Assembly (NCBI GenBank): GCA_963738545.1 | Contig: CAVTXA010000009.1 | Coordinates: 558,001-622,000, forward strand | Direction: 5' to 3' | From: Bog-756 sp963738545 | Lineage (GTDB): Bacteria > Actinomycetota > Acidimicrobiia > Acidimicrobiales > RAAP-2 | Length of the DNA: 64,000 nucleotides | In this document: piece after piece, positions 20,514 to 29,591 of the stretch | How the letters are laid out: every line of letters begins with the position of its first letter | How positions within the stretch are numbered: the stretch's first letter is position 1 | The notes under the pieces: model-generated | Seen by the model: the letters and a program-made list of their open reading frames with translations, nothing else | Databases searched by the model: none | Told to the model about the DNA's origin: nothing | Made by a program: the position numbers and the translations under genes

Positions 20514-20780
20514 ATGGGCATCATCGGTTACATCCTCAGCCTCGTCATCGTCGGCTTCGTGGTCGGCGCCCTCGGACGACTGGTCGTTCCCGGCCCCAAC
20601 CCCATCGGCGCCTGGAGGACCCTCGGCGTCGGCCTGATCGGCGCCTTCGTGGGGAGCCTGGTCGGGGGCCTCCTCGGCCTCGGCCTGTTCACCGTGGTCC
20701 TCGAGGTGGCGGTCGCCGCCGGCCTCGTCTACCTGACCAGCGGCCGCTCGCGGCGACTGACCCCGGGCGGGCGGCACTGA
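20514..20780 (+). CDS. GlsB/YeaQ/YmgE family membrane protein
   Basis: The 88-residue product is almost entirely hydrophobic, with three predicted helices and the family pattern IIGYILSLVIVGFVVGALGRLVVPG, GVGLIGAFVGSLVGGLLG. These transglycosylase-associated (Tgly_assoc) proteins are small inner-membrane proteins often induced by stress; no enzymatic activity is established. The gene is 2 nt upstream of another small membrane gene, which suggests co-expression. Confidence 0.85.
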   Translation: MGIIGYILSLVIVGFVVGALGRLVVPGPNPIGAWRTLGVGLIGAFVGSLVGGLLGLGLFTVVLEVAVAAGLVYLTSGRSRRLTPGGRH

Positions 20781-20782
20781 CC

Positions 20783-21133
20783 ATGGGCGCGCGTGATCCC
20801 ATCGAGCTGCACACCACCGGCACGGAGCGCCCGTTCACGTTCGTCACCGGGGGGATGCCCCCGGGCGACCGGGGGATTGCCGCCACCGTCGGGGCCGTGG
20901 CCCTGGCCGCGGTGGGGGTCGTCCTGTTCCTGGTGGTCCTGGTGGTGGTGGCCGCCGTCTTCGTGGTGGCCCTGGCCGCCGCCTTGTGCGTGATGGCCGT
21001 CCGGGGCCTGGTGCACGCCCTGTCCCCCCATGCCGGTAGAGGTCCGGTGGGACCGGGCGGGTTCGGTCCGGCCTCGGTGATCGAGAGCACGGCCACCGTG
21101 ATCCGTCGGGCCGCCCCGAAGCCCCGGGCCTGA
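20783..21133 (+). CDS. Small membrane protein of unknown function
   Basis: The 116-residue product has one long hydrophobic region of about 45 residues (AATVGAVALAAVGVVLFLV, then VVLVVVAAVFVVALAAAL), enough for two helices, flanked by a polar start and a Gly/Pro-rich tail. It begins 3 nt after the stop of the YeaQ-like gene. I do not recognise a family. Confidence 0.65.
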   Translation: MGARDPIELHTTGTERPFTFVTGGMPPGDRGIAATVGAVALAAVGVVLFLVVLVVVAAVFVVALAAALCVMAVRGLVHALSPHAGRGPVGPGGFGPASVIESTATVIRRAAPKPRA

Positions 21134-21166
21134 ACGTCACCCGTCGGGCCGGACCACGACTCCGGG

Positions 21167-21172
21167 TATACC
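21167..21172 (+). promoter_or_regulatory. Leaderless-type -10 box of the aldo/keto reductase
   Basis: TATACC, 7 nt, GTG 21180. Confidence 0.45.
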
Positions 21173-21179
21173 GGATCGG

Positions 21180-22025
21180 GTGACTGACGAGACCGTTCTG
21201 CTGGGGGGCCGACCTGTCCGACGCATGGGGTTCGGGGCCATGCAGCTCCCCGGCCCAGGTGTGTTCGGTCCGCCCCGCGACCGGGACGAGGCCCTGGCCG
21301 TCCTCCGCCGGGTGGTGGACGCGGGTGTCAACCACATCGACACCGCCCAGTTCTACGGGCCCCACGTGGCCAACGAGCTCCTCTTTGAGGCGCTGCACCC
21401 GTACCCGGAGGATCTGGTCATCGTGTCCAAGGTGGGCGCGGCCCGGGACGAGCAGGGCCAGTGGATCGCCGCCCAGCGTCCCGACGAGCTGCGAGCCGGG
21501 ATCGAGGCCAATCTGGCCACGCTGGGGCTCGACCAGATCCCCGTGGTCAATCTCCGACGCCATCCGGATTCGGACGTCCCGTTCGCCGAGCAGCTGGACC
21601 TGATGGAGGCGGTGCGCCACGAGGGCCTCATCGGGGCCATCGGGGTCAGCAGTGTCGACCTCGAGGAGTACACCACGGCCCGATCCCGGGTGGACGTGGC
21701 CTGCGTGCAGAATCCCTACAACCTGGCCGACACCTCGGGATCGGACGTGTTCGAGGCCTGCCGGTCCGACGGCGTCCCCTATGTCCCGTTCTTCCCGCTC
21801 GGTTCGGCCTTCCATCCGGAGAACCCCGTGCTCACGGTGCCCGCCGTCGTGACCACGGCGGACCGGCTGGGCGCCACGCCGGCCCAGGTGGCCCTGGCCT
21901 GGTTGCTGGCCCTGGCTCCCAACGTCCTGCTGATACCGGGTACCTCGTCGAGAGCGCACCTGGAGGAGAACCTGGCCGCCGCCGACCTGGTCCTGGACGA
22001 CGAGGCCCGGGCGGCACTGCCGTAG
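21180..22025 (+). CDS. Aldo/keto reductase
   Basis: The 281-residue (beta/alpha)8 NADPH-dependent oxidoreductase carries the catalytic tetrad region: D and Y in NHIDTAQFYGP, K in IVSKVGA and H in VVNLRRHPD. The cofactor end of the barrel is seen in LLIPGTSSRAHLEENLAA. It resembles YdbC-type reductases that act on pyridoxal or small carbonyls, but the substrate cannot be read from sequence. GTG 21180 is set by the TATACC box. It converges on the HAD gene, 21 nt away. Confidence 0.9.
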   Translation: MTDETVLLGGRPVRRMGFGAMQLPGPGVFGPPRDRDEALAVLRRVVDAGVNHIDTAQFYGPHVANELLFEALHPYPEDLVIVSKVGAARDEQGQWIAAQRPDELRAGIEANLATLGLDQIPVVNLRRHPDSDVPFAEQLDLMEAVRHEGLIGAIGVSSVDLEEYTTARSRVDVACVQNPYNLADTSGSDVFEACRSDGVPYVPFFPLGSAFHPENPVLTVPAVVTTADRLGATPAQVALAWLLALAPNVLLIPGTSSRAHLEENLAAADLVLDDEARAALP

Positions 22026-22046
22026 ACCGTCGTCGGACCCGAGCGG

Positions 22047-22727
22047 TCAGAGCCCGGGAAAGGGGTCCTCGAGGGAGGCCAGCACCTGGTCGGCCCCGGC
22101 CGCGGTGAGCTCGCCCACCGAGTACTTCCCGGTGGCCACGCCGACCGATACCGCCCCTGCGGCCTGGGCCGCTTCGATGTCCTTCGGGGTGTCACCCACC
22201 ACGAAGACCTCGGAGGCGGTCAGGCCGGCATGGAGGCGTGACGCCTTCCCGATGGCCAGACCGGTCAGCTCGGCCCGGTCCGGGGAGTCCGAGCCGTAGG
22301 CCCCGAAGATGAAGAAGCGGTTGAGGTTGGCCGGGATGAGCTTGGTGCGCGCCGCCCCCTCCATCGCCCCCGAGACCAGGCCCAGAAGCACACCGGCCTC
22401 GCCGAGGGCCCCGAGGCACGCCTCGACGCCGGGCAGCAGCCGGTACTGCTCGGCGACCAGGATGTCCTCGGCCAGATGGAGGAGGTACTGCCCGTAGAGC
22501 CGGTCGAGCTCCTCGTCGCTGGGCTGGCGCCCGAGGACGGCGCTGAAGGTGGCCCGAGCCACCTGGGGGTCGGTCTCACCCGCCGAGGTGTGGGCGCCGA
22601 TGTCGGCGGGTACGCCGTAGAGCGTCTGGAACGCCGCCTTCCAGCTGCGGGCGCCCGAGCCACCCGTGTGGACCAGGGTCTCGTCCACATCGAAGAGGAC
22701 GACCACGGGTCGGGACGGTGCGGGCAT
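22047..22727 (-). CDS. HAD superfamily phosphatase
   Basis: The 226-residue haloacid dehalogenase-type hydrolase has motif I LFDVDETLV (nucleophile and acid/base aspartates), motif II in GLVSGAME, a motif III lysine around IGKAS, and motif IV VVGDTPKDIEAA. The alpha-helical cap domain between motifs I and II resembles phosphoglycolate phosphatases. Motif I has Glu where most relatives have Gly (DVDET rather than DxDGT). GGGAG stands 9 nt before the ATG. The substrate is unknown. Confidence 0.88.
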   Translation of the reverse strand: MPAPSRPVVVLFDVDETLVHTGGSGARSWKAAFQTLYGVPADIGAHTSAGETDPQVARATFSAVLGRQPSDEELDRLYGQYLLHLAEDILVAEQYRLLPGVEACLGALGEAGVLLGLVSGAMEGAARTKLIPANLNRFFIFGAYGSDSPDRAELTGLAIGKASRLHAGLTASEVFVVGDTPKDIEAAQAAGAVSVGVATGKYSVGELTAAGADQVLASLEDPFPGL

Positions 22728-22835
22728 CAGGGTCTCCCTCGGCTGTCGGGTGGTGCCGATGACGGCCGACAGAGGCGGAGGGTCGGCCGTCCTCCATATC
22801 CGACTGTAGGGGTCCGGAGCCTCCGACCGTCGGGG

Positions 22836-23783
22836 TCACTCCGGTCGGGTCACGCCCACGAGATCGGGCCAGTCGGCGCTCTCGACCCGGACGTCGGCCC
22901 CGGTGTGGGGCGCATCGATCATCTCGCCGGCTCCTACGTAGAGCCCCACGTGGTCCACGCCTCGCGGACCCGTCCCGAAGAACACGAGGTCGCCGGGCTG
23001 GACGGTGCCGGTGCCGGGGACGACCGGCCCGGCGTCGAACTGGGCCTGGGCCACCCGGGGGAGGGAGATCCCACCCGCCCGGTAGGCGGCCTGGGCCAGT
23101 CCCGAGCAGTCGAACCCGCCCGGACCGGTTCCTCCCCAGAGATAGGGGGTACCCAGCTGCTCAGCGGCGAAGGTGAGGGCACCGATGACGGTGCCCGAGA
23201 TGGTCGGGTCCTCGTCGAGGGCGAGGGACAGCGTGAGGACGGTGTCCACGTAGACGGTGGAGTGGTTGTAGTCGGTGATGGCCGTCCGCAACGTGGGCTC
23301 GGAGGCGGCCCCGTCGGCACACAGCAGCGTCGAGGCGGTGTAGACCGCATCGACCGGGTCGTAGGGTGACGCCGGTCGGGCGCCACCGGGTCCGACGGTG
23401 GCGTAGGCGGCGAACGTGGCCGGCTCGAACTGCATGGGTCCTTCGGCCCCGGCGGCATTGGCGCCGGACCACACCCCCGGAGCCGTCGAGCGACCGCTCC
23501 CCGTCTCGACGGTGCCCACGGCGGCCAGGATCGACCACGACAGGCCCGGGCACGTGCCTGCGGCCTGCTGGTAGAGGGGTAGCCAGAATGCCGGGATGGA
23601 CGGCGCGGCATCGTCGCCCCCTGAGCCCGGGCTCCCGGTCGGCTGGGTGGCCCCGGCCGCAGAGCCGGACGGGGAGATGCCGGACGGGGAGGTGCCCGAT
23701 CCGGCGGCCATCGCCACCAGGAGGACCGGCCCGACCACGACCACGGACAGGGCGAGTGCGACGAGAGCGACGAATTTCCCCAC
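22836..23783 (-). CDS. Secreted NlpC/P60 peptidoglycan hydrolase with lysozyme-like domain
   Basis: The 315-residue product starts with a signal/anchor helix (LVALALSVVVVGPVLLVAMAA). After a Gly/Ser/Pro linker, residues about 65-175 form a lytic transglycosylase-like domain (ILAAVGTVETGSGRS, GAEGPMQFEPATFAAY). Residues about 198-315 are an NlpC/P60 endopeptidase: GTPYLWGGTGPGGFDCSGL with the catalytic cysteine, and a catalytic His in VDHVGLYVG. It likely cleaves both glycan and peptide bonds of the wall. GTG 23783 has GGAGG about 6 nt upstream. The divergent region upstream carries tandem palindromes. Confidence 0.88.
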   Translation of the reverse strand: MGKFVALVALALSVVVVGPVLLVAMAAGSGTSPSGISPSGSAAGATQPTGSPGSGGDDAAPSIPAFWLPLYQQAAGTCPGLSWSILAAVGTVETGSGRSTAPGVWSGANAAGAEGPMQFEPATFAAYATVGPGGARPASPYDPVDAVYTASTLLCADGAASEPTLRTAITDYNHSTVYVDTVLTLSLALDEDPTISGTVIGALTFAAEQLGTPYLWGGTGPGGFDCSGLAQAAYRAGGISLPRVAQAQFDAGPVVPGTGTVQPGDLVFFGTGPRGVDHVGLYVGAGEMIDAPHTGADVRVESADWPDLVGVTRPE

Positions 23784-24092
23784 GGCCTACCTCCGTACCG
23801 TCCGGGCGGTCAGCGTGAGCGGCGTCACTCAGAGGAGCCGGCGGCAGACACCGGGGCCGCACTCATTCCACCACCGTGGTTCCTGGTTGGCAAGGTGTCT
23901 CTTGGTCACTAGGCGTCTCTGGTGACCGGGCGTCACCGGTGACCGGGCGTCACCGGTGACCGGGCGTCTTTGGTGACCGGGCATGTTCGGCGGAACGGGC
24001 CCTCGACGCCCGGACCGCCGCCGACCGTCCCCATCGGGGTTCGGTAGGCTCGGTCCACCGGATCTCCGGCGTCGGACAGGGGAGGAACCACC
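23784..24092. other. Divergent intergenic region with tandem palindromes
   Basis: The region between the NlpC/P60 gene (leftward) and the acyl-CoA synthetase gene (rightward) has no supported gene. It contains five 17-bp repeats (23904-23988) and a Shine-Dalgarno GGGAGG before the synthetase. No c-di-AMP riboswitch core, common upstream of such hydrolases, could be recognised. Confidence 0.5.
23904..23988. repeat. Five tandem 17-bp palindromic units
   Basis: Two central units are perfect (GGTGAC CGGGC GTCACC, at 23921-23937 and 23938-23954). The flanking units at 23904, 23955 and 23972 keep the left arm or the core with decayed right arms. The array lacks spacers, so it is not CRISPR. It may be an operator array. 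Confidence 0.75.
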
Positions 24093-25736
24093 GTGCTCAG
24101 CACCATGCAGGACGCACCGCTTCTGGTCAGCGGGATTCTCCGCCACGGGCAGCAGGTCTACGGGGACAGCGCCGTCATCACCATCACCGGCCCCGAGGGG
24201 GAGTCCACGTCAGCCAGCTTCGCCGAGGTCGCCGGACGGGCCGAGCGGCTGGCCACGGCCCTCGGCCGGCTGGGCATCGGCGACAGCGACCGCGTCGGGA
24301 CGTTCCTATGGAACAACCAGCGCCACCAGGAGGCCTACCTGGCCGTCCCGGCGATGGGGGCCGTCCTCCACACGCTCAACCTCCGGCTGTTCCCCGAACA
24401 GCTGTCGTACGTGATCAACCACGCCGAGGACCAGGTGATCATCGTCGATGCCTCGATCATCCCCCTGCTGGCCCGGGTGCGCGACCAGCTCACCACGGTG
24501 AAGCACATCGTGGTGGCCGGGGGCGACCCGGACACCGACACCGAGGCCCTGGGGGAGACCCTCTCCTATGAGGAGCTGCTGGCCGCCGAGGAGCCGGGCT
24601 ACGCATGGCCGGACCTCGACGAGCGGCAGGCCGCGGCCATGTGTTACACCTCGGGGACCACCGGCAACCCCAAAGGCATCGTCTACAGCCACCGCTCCAC
24701 CTACCTGCACTCCTTCGCCGTGACGTCGGGCTCCACACTCGGCATCAACGACCAGGACAGCGTCTTGTCCATCGTCCCCATGTTCCACGCCAACGCCTGG
24801 GGCACCCCGTACGCCGCCTTCATGACCGGCGCCGACCTGATCATGCCGCAGATGTTCCTCCAGGCCGCCCCGTTGGCCGCCATCATCGCCCGACACCGGC
24901 CCACCCTCTCCGCCGGTGTGCCCACCATCTGGAACGACCTGCTCCGGTACTCCCGATCCCACCCCGTCGACATGTCGTCGCTCCGGATGATCACGGCGGG
25001 GGGTGCGGCGGTGCCCCGGCAGCTCATCGAGCAGTTCCGGGATGAGCTCGGGGTCGAACTGGTCCAGGGGTGGGGTATGACCGAGACCAGCCCCATCTGC
25101 TCACTGGCCCTGCCCCCCCGGGGCGTGCCTGCGGACGAGGAGATCGTGTGGCGGTCCAAGACCGGTCGCGTGGTGATCGGCGTCGAGGTACGGGTAGTGG
25201 CCGAGGACGGGTCGGTCATGCCCAACGACGGGGAGTCGGTGGGGGAGTTCGAGGTCCGGGGCCCCTGGATCACCGGCTCCTACTACGGCGAGCCGACCCC
25301 CGACCGGTTCCACGACGGGTGGCTCCGCACGGGGGACATCGGCTCGCTCGACCGTCGGGGCTACATGCAGATCAGCGACCGGACCAAGGACGTCATCAAG
25401 TCCGGGGGCGAGTGGATCTCCTCGGTGGAGCTGGAGAACGAGGTCATGGCCCACCCCGGGGTGGTGGAGGCCGCCGTCATCGCCGTTCCCGACGAGCGGT
25501 GGAGCGAACGGCCCCTGGTGGCGGTGGTGCTCGAGGAGGGATCGGACCACTCCGCCGACGAGCTGGTGGCGTTCCTCAACGGCCGGGTGTCCAAGTGGTG
25601 GCTGCCGGAGCGGTGGTCCTTCATCGACGAGGTGCCGAAGACCAGCGTGGGCAAGTTCGACAAGAAGGTCCTGCGGGCCCGGTATGCCGAGGGCGAGCTC
25701 GAGGTCGTCGAGGTCACCCTGCCGACGTCGGGCTGA
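24093..25736 (+). CDS. Fatty acyl-CoA synthetase (AMP-binding)
   Basis: The 547-residue ANL-superfamily ligase activates a carboxylate with ATP to an acyl-AMP and then the CoA thioester. It shows the P-loop CYTSGTTGNPKGIVYS near residue 184, GWGMTETSPIC, the DGWLRTGDIGSLD hinge segment, RTKDVIKSGGEWIS and the C-terminal catalytic lysine in PKTSVGKFDKKVL. It is closest to medium/long-chain synthetases. GTG 24093 has GGGAGG at proper spacing; ATG 24105 is an alternative. A small gene follows after 5 nt. Confidence 0.92.
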   Translation: MLSTMQDAPLLVSGILRHGQQVYGDSAVITITGPEGESTSASFAEVAGRAERLATALGRLGIGDSDRVGTFLWNNQRHQEAYLAVPAMGAVLHTLNLRLFPEQLSYVINHAEDQVIIVDASIIPLLARVRDQLTTVKHIVVAGGDPDTDTEALGETLSYEELLAAEEPGYAWPDLDERQAAAMCYTSGTTGNPKGIVYSHRSTYLHSFAVTSGSTLGINDQDSVLSIVPMFHANAWGTPYAAFMTGADLIMPQMFLQAAPLAAIIARHRPTLSAGVPTIWNDLLRYSRSHPVDMSSLRMITAGGAAVPRQLIEQFRDELGVELVQGWGMTETSPICSLALPPRGVPADEEIVWRSKTGRVVIGVEVRVVAEDGSVMPNDGESVGEFEVRGPWITGSYYGEPTPDRFHDGWLRTGDIGSLDRRGYMQISDRTKDVIKSGGEWISSVELENEVMAHPGVVEAAVIAVPDERWSERPLVAVVLEEGSDHSADELVAFLNGRVSKWWLPERWSFIDEVPKTSVGKFDKKVLRARYAEGELEVVEVTLPTSG

Positions 25737-25741
25737 CGGCC

Positions 25742-25981
25742 GTGGCCACCGATCCGTCCGACATCGCCGAGCGGCTGTCCGCCATCAGCGAGGAGCTCGC
25801 CGACCTGGCCCTCGACCGTCTCTTTGAGGCATCCGAGGCCGTGCGGGCCGGTGGCCAGCCCGATCCCGAGCTGACGGCCGAGGAGAAGCGCATCACCCGG
25901 GCCCGTCGTTCGGTCGACAAGGCGGCCGTCCTCCTCGCCGGGCCGCCCGCCTCCCGGCTGGGGATCGACGACGGCCCTTAG
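25742..25981 (+). CDS. Small helical protein of unknown function
   Basis: The 79-residue product is predicted almost entirely alpha-helical and charged (IAERLSAISEELADLALDRL, later EEKRITRARRSVDKAAVLL). It begins 5 nt after the acyl-CoA synthetase stop, so the two are likely co-translated. Similar short proteins occur beside other actinobacterial genes, but no function is known to me. Its stop TAG shares the TTAG tetranucleotide with the stop of the convergent LOG-family gene. Confidence 0.7.
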   Translation: MATDPSDIAERLSAISEELADLALDRLFEASEAVRAGGQPDPELTAEEKRITRARRSVDKAAVLLAGPPASRLGIDDGP

Positions 25982-27069
25982 GCGGGCCGCGCATTCGGTG
26001 CGGAGTCCAGCCGGTTGAGCGCGTCGATGAGCTGGCGCAGTCGCCCGTAGTGGATCTTGTCGAAGCGGAACACCAGGCGTTCGAGCTCCAGCTGGTCGTG
26101 GTCGGAGCGCTCGGGCGCCAGGGGCTTGGACAGGCGCATGGCCCCGCCGGCCACGATGTCCCCGAACGCCGCGTTGAGCTCAGCCAGCTCGGCCCGTCCC
26201 GGTGCGGCCAACATGCGCATGACCAGCAGGTCACCGACCCAGCGGCACGACTGGTAGTTGCGGTAGAACCCGAGGATCTCGGCCACGGCCACCTCGACGT
26301 CGTCGGTCACGAGGAACAAGGAGCGGTCGTCGGGGGACACCAGGCCGCGCGGCTCCACCGTGGTGTGGAGGAACTCGTCCCAGCCGTCCCAGTAGGTACC
26401 CCCGGGGACGTCCAGCATGACCACCGGGGCGGGCTCGGCCTTTCCCGTCTGGAGCAGGGTGAGGAGCTCGAAGCCCTCGTCCAGGGTGCCGAACCCGCCG
26501 GGCATGACGACATACCCGTCCGACTCCTTGATGAGCATCAGCTTGCGGGTGAAGAAGTACCGCATCTCCACCAACTTGGGATCCTGGGCGATGAAGGTGT
26601 TGGCACCCTGCTCGAACGGAAGGCGGATGTTCACGCCGATGGACTTGTCCCGTCCGGCGCCTTCCATGCCGGCCGCCATGATGCCGGGGCCCGCCCCGGT
26701 GACCACCATCCAGTCGGCCGCGGCCATCGCCGCGGCCAGGTCGCGGGTGCACCGGTAGGCGGGGTGGTCGGGCTCCGTCCGGGCCGAGCCGAAGATGGTC
26801 ACCTTCCGCTCCCGGCGATACGGACGGAAGACCCGGAAGGCCTCGGCCATCTCGGCGAGGGCGGAGTCGGCCACCTTCAGGTCGATGACGTCGGTCCCCT
26901 CGGCGGCGAGGGCGGACACCGTGGCCAACATGGACCGCACCAGTCGGCGCTGGGCCCCGGTGGCCTGCTCCGGGGTGACCTGGGCGGCCAGTGCGTCGAG
27001 CGAGTCGGCCCCCCCGCCGGTCGTCCCCGGATCCCCACCGGCACCGGGTCCCCGAGGCGCCTCCGCCAT
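25978..27069 (-). CDS. LOG family Rossmann-fold protein (TIGR00730-like)
   Basis: The 363-residue protein has the LOG-family nucleotide phosphate site: a start strand TIFGSARTEPDHPAY, GAGPGIMAAGMEGA, and the diagnostic PGGFGTLDE. LOG proteins are cytokinin riboside 5'-monophosphate phosphoribohydrolases or nucleotide 5'-phosphate nucleosidases. This one is longer than the minimal family (about 190), with about 90 extra N-terminal and about 90 extra C-terminal residues, as in long bacterial relatives. ATG 27069 overlaps the fbiC stop as TGATG, so the two are translationally coupled. Confidence 0.87.
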   Translation of the reverse strand: MAEAPRGPGAGGDPGTTGGGADSLDALAAQVTPEQATGAQRRLVRSMLATVSALAAEGTDVIDLKVADSALAEMAEAFRVFRPYRRERKVTIFGSARTEPDHPAYRCTRDLAAAMAAADWMVVTGAGPGIMAAGMEGAGRDKSIGVNIRLPFEQGANTFIAQDPKLVEMRYFFTRKLMLIKESDGYVVMPGGFGTLDEGFELLTLLQTGKAEPAPVVMLDVPGGTYWDGWDEFLHTTVEPRGLVSPDDRSLFLVTDDVEVAVAEILGFYRNYQSCRWVGDLLVMRMLAAPGRAELAELNAAFGDIVAGGAMRLSKPLAPERSDHDQLELERLVFRFDKIHYGRLRQLIDALNRLDSAPNARPA

Positions 27070-29528
27070 CAGTGGGCAGAGGCGAGTACGTCGGTCCGGG
27101 GACCCTCGACCCGGCCGTAGAGCGTGGTGCGTTGGGCCAGCGTGCGTCCCAGGGGCTCGACGATGGCGGCGAACCCCTCGGCATCCATCATCTGACCGTG
27201 ACTGGCTCCGGCCGCCCGGGAGATGTTCTCGTCCATCAGGGTCCCGCCGAGGTCGTTGACCCCCGCCTGGAGGATCTGGCGCACGCCGGCGGCCCCCATC
27301 TTCACCCAGCTGATCTGGATGTTGTCGATCGCCCCGCGGTAGGCGATGCGGCCCACGGCGTGCATGAGGAGCGTCTCCCGGAAGGTGGGGCCCCGGCGGG
27401 ACCGCTTCTGCAGGTAGATGGGCGTGGCCATGTGCACGAAGGGGAGGGGTACGAACTCGGTGAAGCCCCCGGTCTCGGCCTGGAGCTCCCTCGTCCGCAC
27501 CAGGTGCCGGGCCCATGACCGCGGTTGCTCGACGGCGCCGAACATGATGGTGACGTTGGACCGCAGGCCCACCTCGTGGGCCGTGCGGTGGGCGAACAGC
27601 CACTCCTCGGTGTTGATCTTGTCGGGGCACAGGATGGCCCGCACCGGGTCGTCCAGGATCTCGGCCGCCGTGCCCGGCAGGGTCTTGAGTCCGGCGTCGC
27701 GCAACAGGACCAGGTAGTCGGCCAGCGGCATCTCCGAGCGGCGGGCTCCCTCGGTCACCTCGAGGGCGGTGAAGCCGTGGATGTGGATGGTGGCCGACGC
27801 CTCCCGCACCGCCTCGATGACGTGCAGGTAGTACTCGCCGTCGAAGTTGGGATGGATGCCCCCCTGCAGGCAGACCTCGGTGGCGCCCAGGGCCTCAGCC
27901 TCGCGCACCCGGTCGGAGATCTCGCTCAGCTCGAGCAGGTAGGGGCGGCCCCGGAGGTTGAGCGAGAGCGGGCCCTTGGAGAAGGCGCAGAACTTGCACT
28001 TGAAGGTGCACACGTTGGTGTAGTTGATGTTCCGGTTGTTGACGTAGGTGACTTCGTCGCCCACCGCATCCATCCGCAGCTGATCGGCCACGGCCGCCAC
28101 GGTCCGCACTTCGGGCCCGCGGGCACCGAACAGCGTGACGATCTCGTCCTCGCCCACCGTCGCCCCGTCCATCACCGCGGCCAGCACCTCACCCACCGCG
28201 CTCCCGGCGGAGGCCAGGGTGGCCACCGGGGGCGCCGGCGGTGCCGACAGGTGGGCGCCGCCCGGGGCCGGGGAACCGTCATCGTGCTCAGGGAGGTACC
28301 GGTCTCCCACCAGCATCGGAGGAGGTACCTCGCTCCCCGACGACCAGGGATGGTCGCGGCCCAGGCCCTCGGCGTCCGAGGCGTCGAGGACGGGGAACCG
28401 CATGGCCTCGTCGAGCCACGTGGTCGGATCCAGGGCGAAGGCGGGGTAGAGGGTGAGCCGGGGCGCGAGGGTCAGGTCGGCGGCCTCGGTGGCGGCCCGC
28501 AGGATGTCGAGCTCGGGCCAGGCCCGCTCAGGGTTCACATGGTCGGCGGTGACCGGCGACACCCCGCCCCAGTCGTCGATGCCCGAGGCCAACAGGGGGC
28601 CCAGGTCGTCGGAGAGATTCGGTGGGGCCTGGAGGTGGATGTCGGAGGGGAGGAGCAGCCGGGCGGCGGCGATGGTCCAGAGGAACTCCTCGGTGGGACA
28701 CGGTGGCCACTGGTGCATCGACGTCCCCGCCTTGGGCAGGAAGTTCTGGATGATGACCTCTTGGACATGGCCATGGCGGCGGTGGCTGTCGGCGATGGCC
28801 TCGAGGGTGGCCACCCGGTCGGCCCTCGTCTCGCCGATGCCCACCAGGAGGCCGGTGGTAAAGGGGATCCGCTCCTCGCCCGCCGCCTCGAGGGTGGCCA
28901 GGCGGCGCGAGGGGACCTTGTCCGGCGCGGAGCGGTGGGCGGCCAGATCGGGGTTGACCGACTCGATCATCATGCCCTGGCTGGCCGTCACCTCCCGCAG
29001 GCGGTGCAGGTCCTCCCGGTCGAGGGCGCCGGCGTTGGCGTGGGGCAGCAGGCCGGTCTCCTCGACGACGGCTGCGCAGGCGGCCACCAGGTAGTCGACG
29101 GTGGAGGTGTAGCCGTGCTCGTCCAGCCACTGGCGTGCGGCCGGATAGCGGTCCTCGGGCCCCTCGCCCAGCGTGAACAGGGCCTCGTGGCAGCCCGCCT
29201 CCCGGCCGGCCCGGGCGATGTCCAGGACCTGGTCGAGGGAGAGGTAGGGCGAGGCCACCCGGGCCGGCGCCTTGGCGAAGGTGCAGTAGCCACAGCGGTC
29301 ACGGCACAGCATGGTGAGGGGGATGAAGACCTTGGGGGAGAAGGTGATGCGGTTCCCGTGGGCCCGGGCGCGTCGGGCGCCGGCCTCGGCCTGCAACGAG
29401 GCCAGATCCCGGCCGATGAGCTCGGCGCCGAGCGGCGTCGGGGCAGCCGCCGTCCTGGGGTTCGGCACCGGGTGCGGCGGCGAGGGCGCCGACAGGTGCT
29501 CGGGTGGGGAGCCGGGGTCGGCAGGCAT
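27069..29528 (-). CDS. fbiC: FO synthase, fused CofG-CofH
   Basis: The 819-residue enzyme makes 7,8-didemethyl-8-hydroxy-5-deazariboflavin (FO), the chromophore of cofactor F420, from tyrosine and a pyrimidine. Two radical SAM domains are present. The CofG half carries CRDRCGYCTF (C75, C79, C82) and the CofH half CTFKCKFCAF near residue 507, each a Cx3Cx2C 4Fe-4S site. The fusion is typical of actinobacteria. ATG 29528 is chosen because TAAGGT stands 7 nt upstream, removing three residues from the longest frame. A second F420-linked gene occurs at 62.5 kb. Confidence 0.96.
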   Translation of the reverse strand: MPADPGSPPEHLSAPSPPHPVPNPRTAAAPTPLGAELIGRDLASLQAEAGARRARAHGNRITFSPKVFIPLTMLCRDRCGYCTFAKAPARVASPYLSLDQVLDIARAGREAGCHEALFTLGEGPEDRYPAARQWLDEHGYTSTVDYLVAACAAVVEETGLLPHANAGALDREDLHRLREVTASQGMMIESVNPDLAAHRSAPDKVPSRRLATLEAAGEERIPFTTGLLVGIGETRADRVATLEAIADSHRRHGHVQEVIIQNFLPKAGTSMHQWPPCPTEEFLWTIAAARLLLPSDIHLQAPPNLSDDLGPLLASGIDDWGGVSPVTADHVNPERAWPELDILRAATEAADLTLAPRLTLYPAFALDPTTWLDEAMRFPVLDASDAEGLGRDHPWSSGSEVPPPMLVGDRYLPEHDDGSPAPGGAHLSAPPAPPVATLASAGSAVGEVLAAVMDGATVGEDEIVTLFGARGPEVRTVAAVADQLRMDAVGDEVTYVNNRNINYTNVCTFKCKFCAFSKGPLSLNLRGRPYLLELSEISDRVREAEALGATEVCLQGGIHPNFDGEYYLHVIEAVREASATIHIHGFTALEVTEGARRSEMPLADYLVLLRDAGLKTLPGTAAEILDDPVRAILCPDKINTEEWLFAHRTAHEVGLRSNVTIMFGAVEQPRSWARHLVRTRELQAETGGFTEFVPLPFVHMATPIYLQKRSRRGPTFRETLLMHAVGRIAYRGAIDNIQISWVKMGAAGVRQILQAGVNDLGGTLMDENISRAAGASHGQMMDAEGFAAIVEPLGRTLAQRTTLYGRVEGPRTDVLASAH

Positions 29529-29535
29529 CGGCGAC

Positions 29536-29541
29536 ACCTTA
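29536..29541 (-). promoter_or_regulatory. Leaderless-type -10 box of fbiC
   Basis: TAAGGT on the minus strand, 7 nt before ATG 29528. Confidence 0.55.
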
Positions 29542-29591
29542 TCGGAGGAGGTCCGCCGGGCGACCGGAGGGCGATCCCGTCCCCCGGCCGG

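Noticed and set aside
23784..24092. A c-di-AMP (ydaO) riboswitch upstream of the NlpC/P60 gene.
   Set aside because: Actinobacterial wall hydrolases often carry one, but I could not align the conserved core here.
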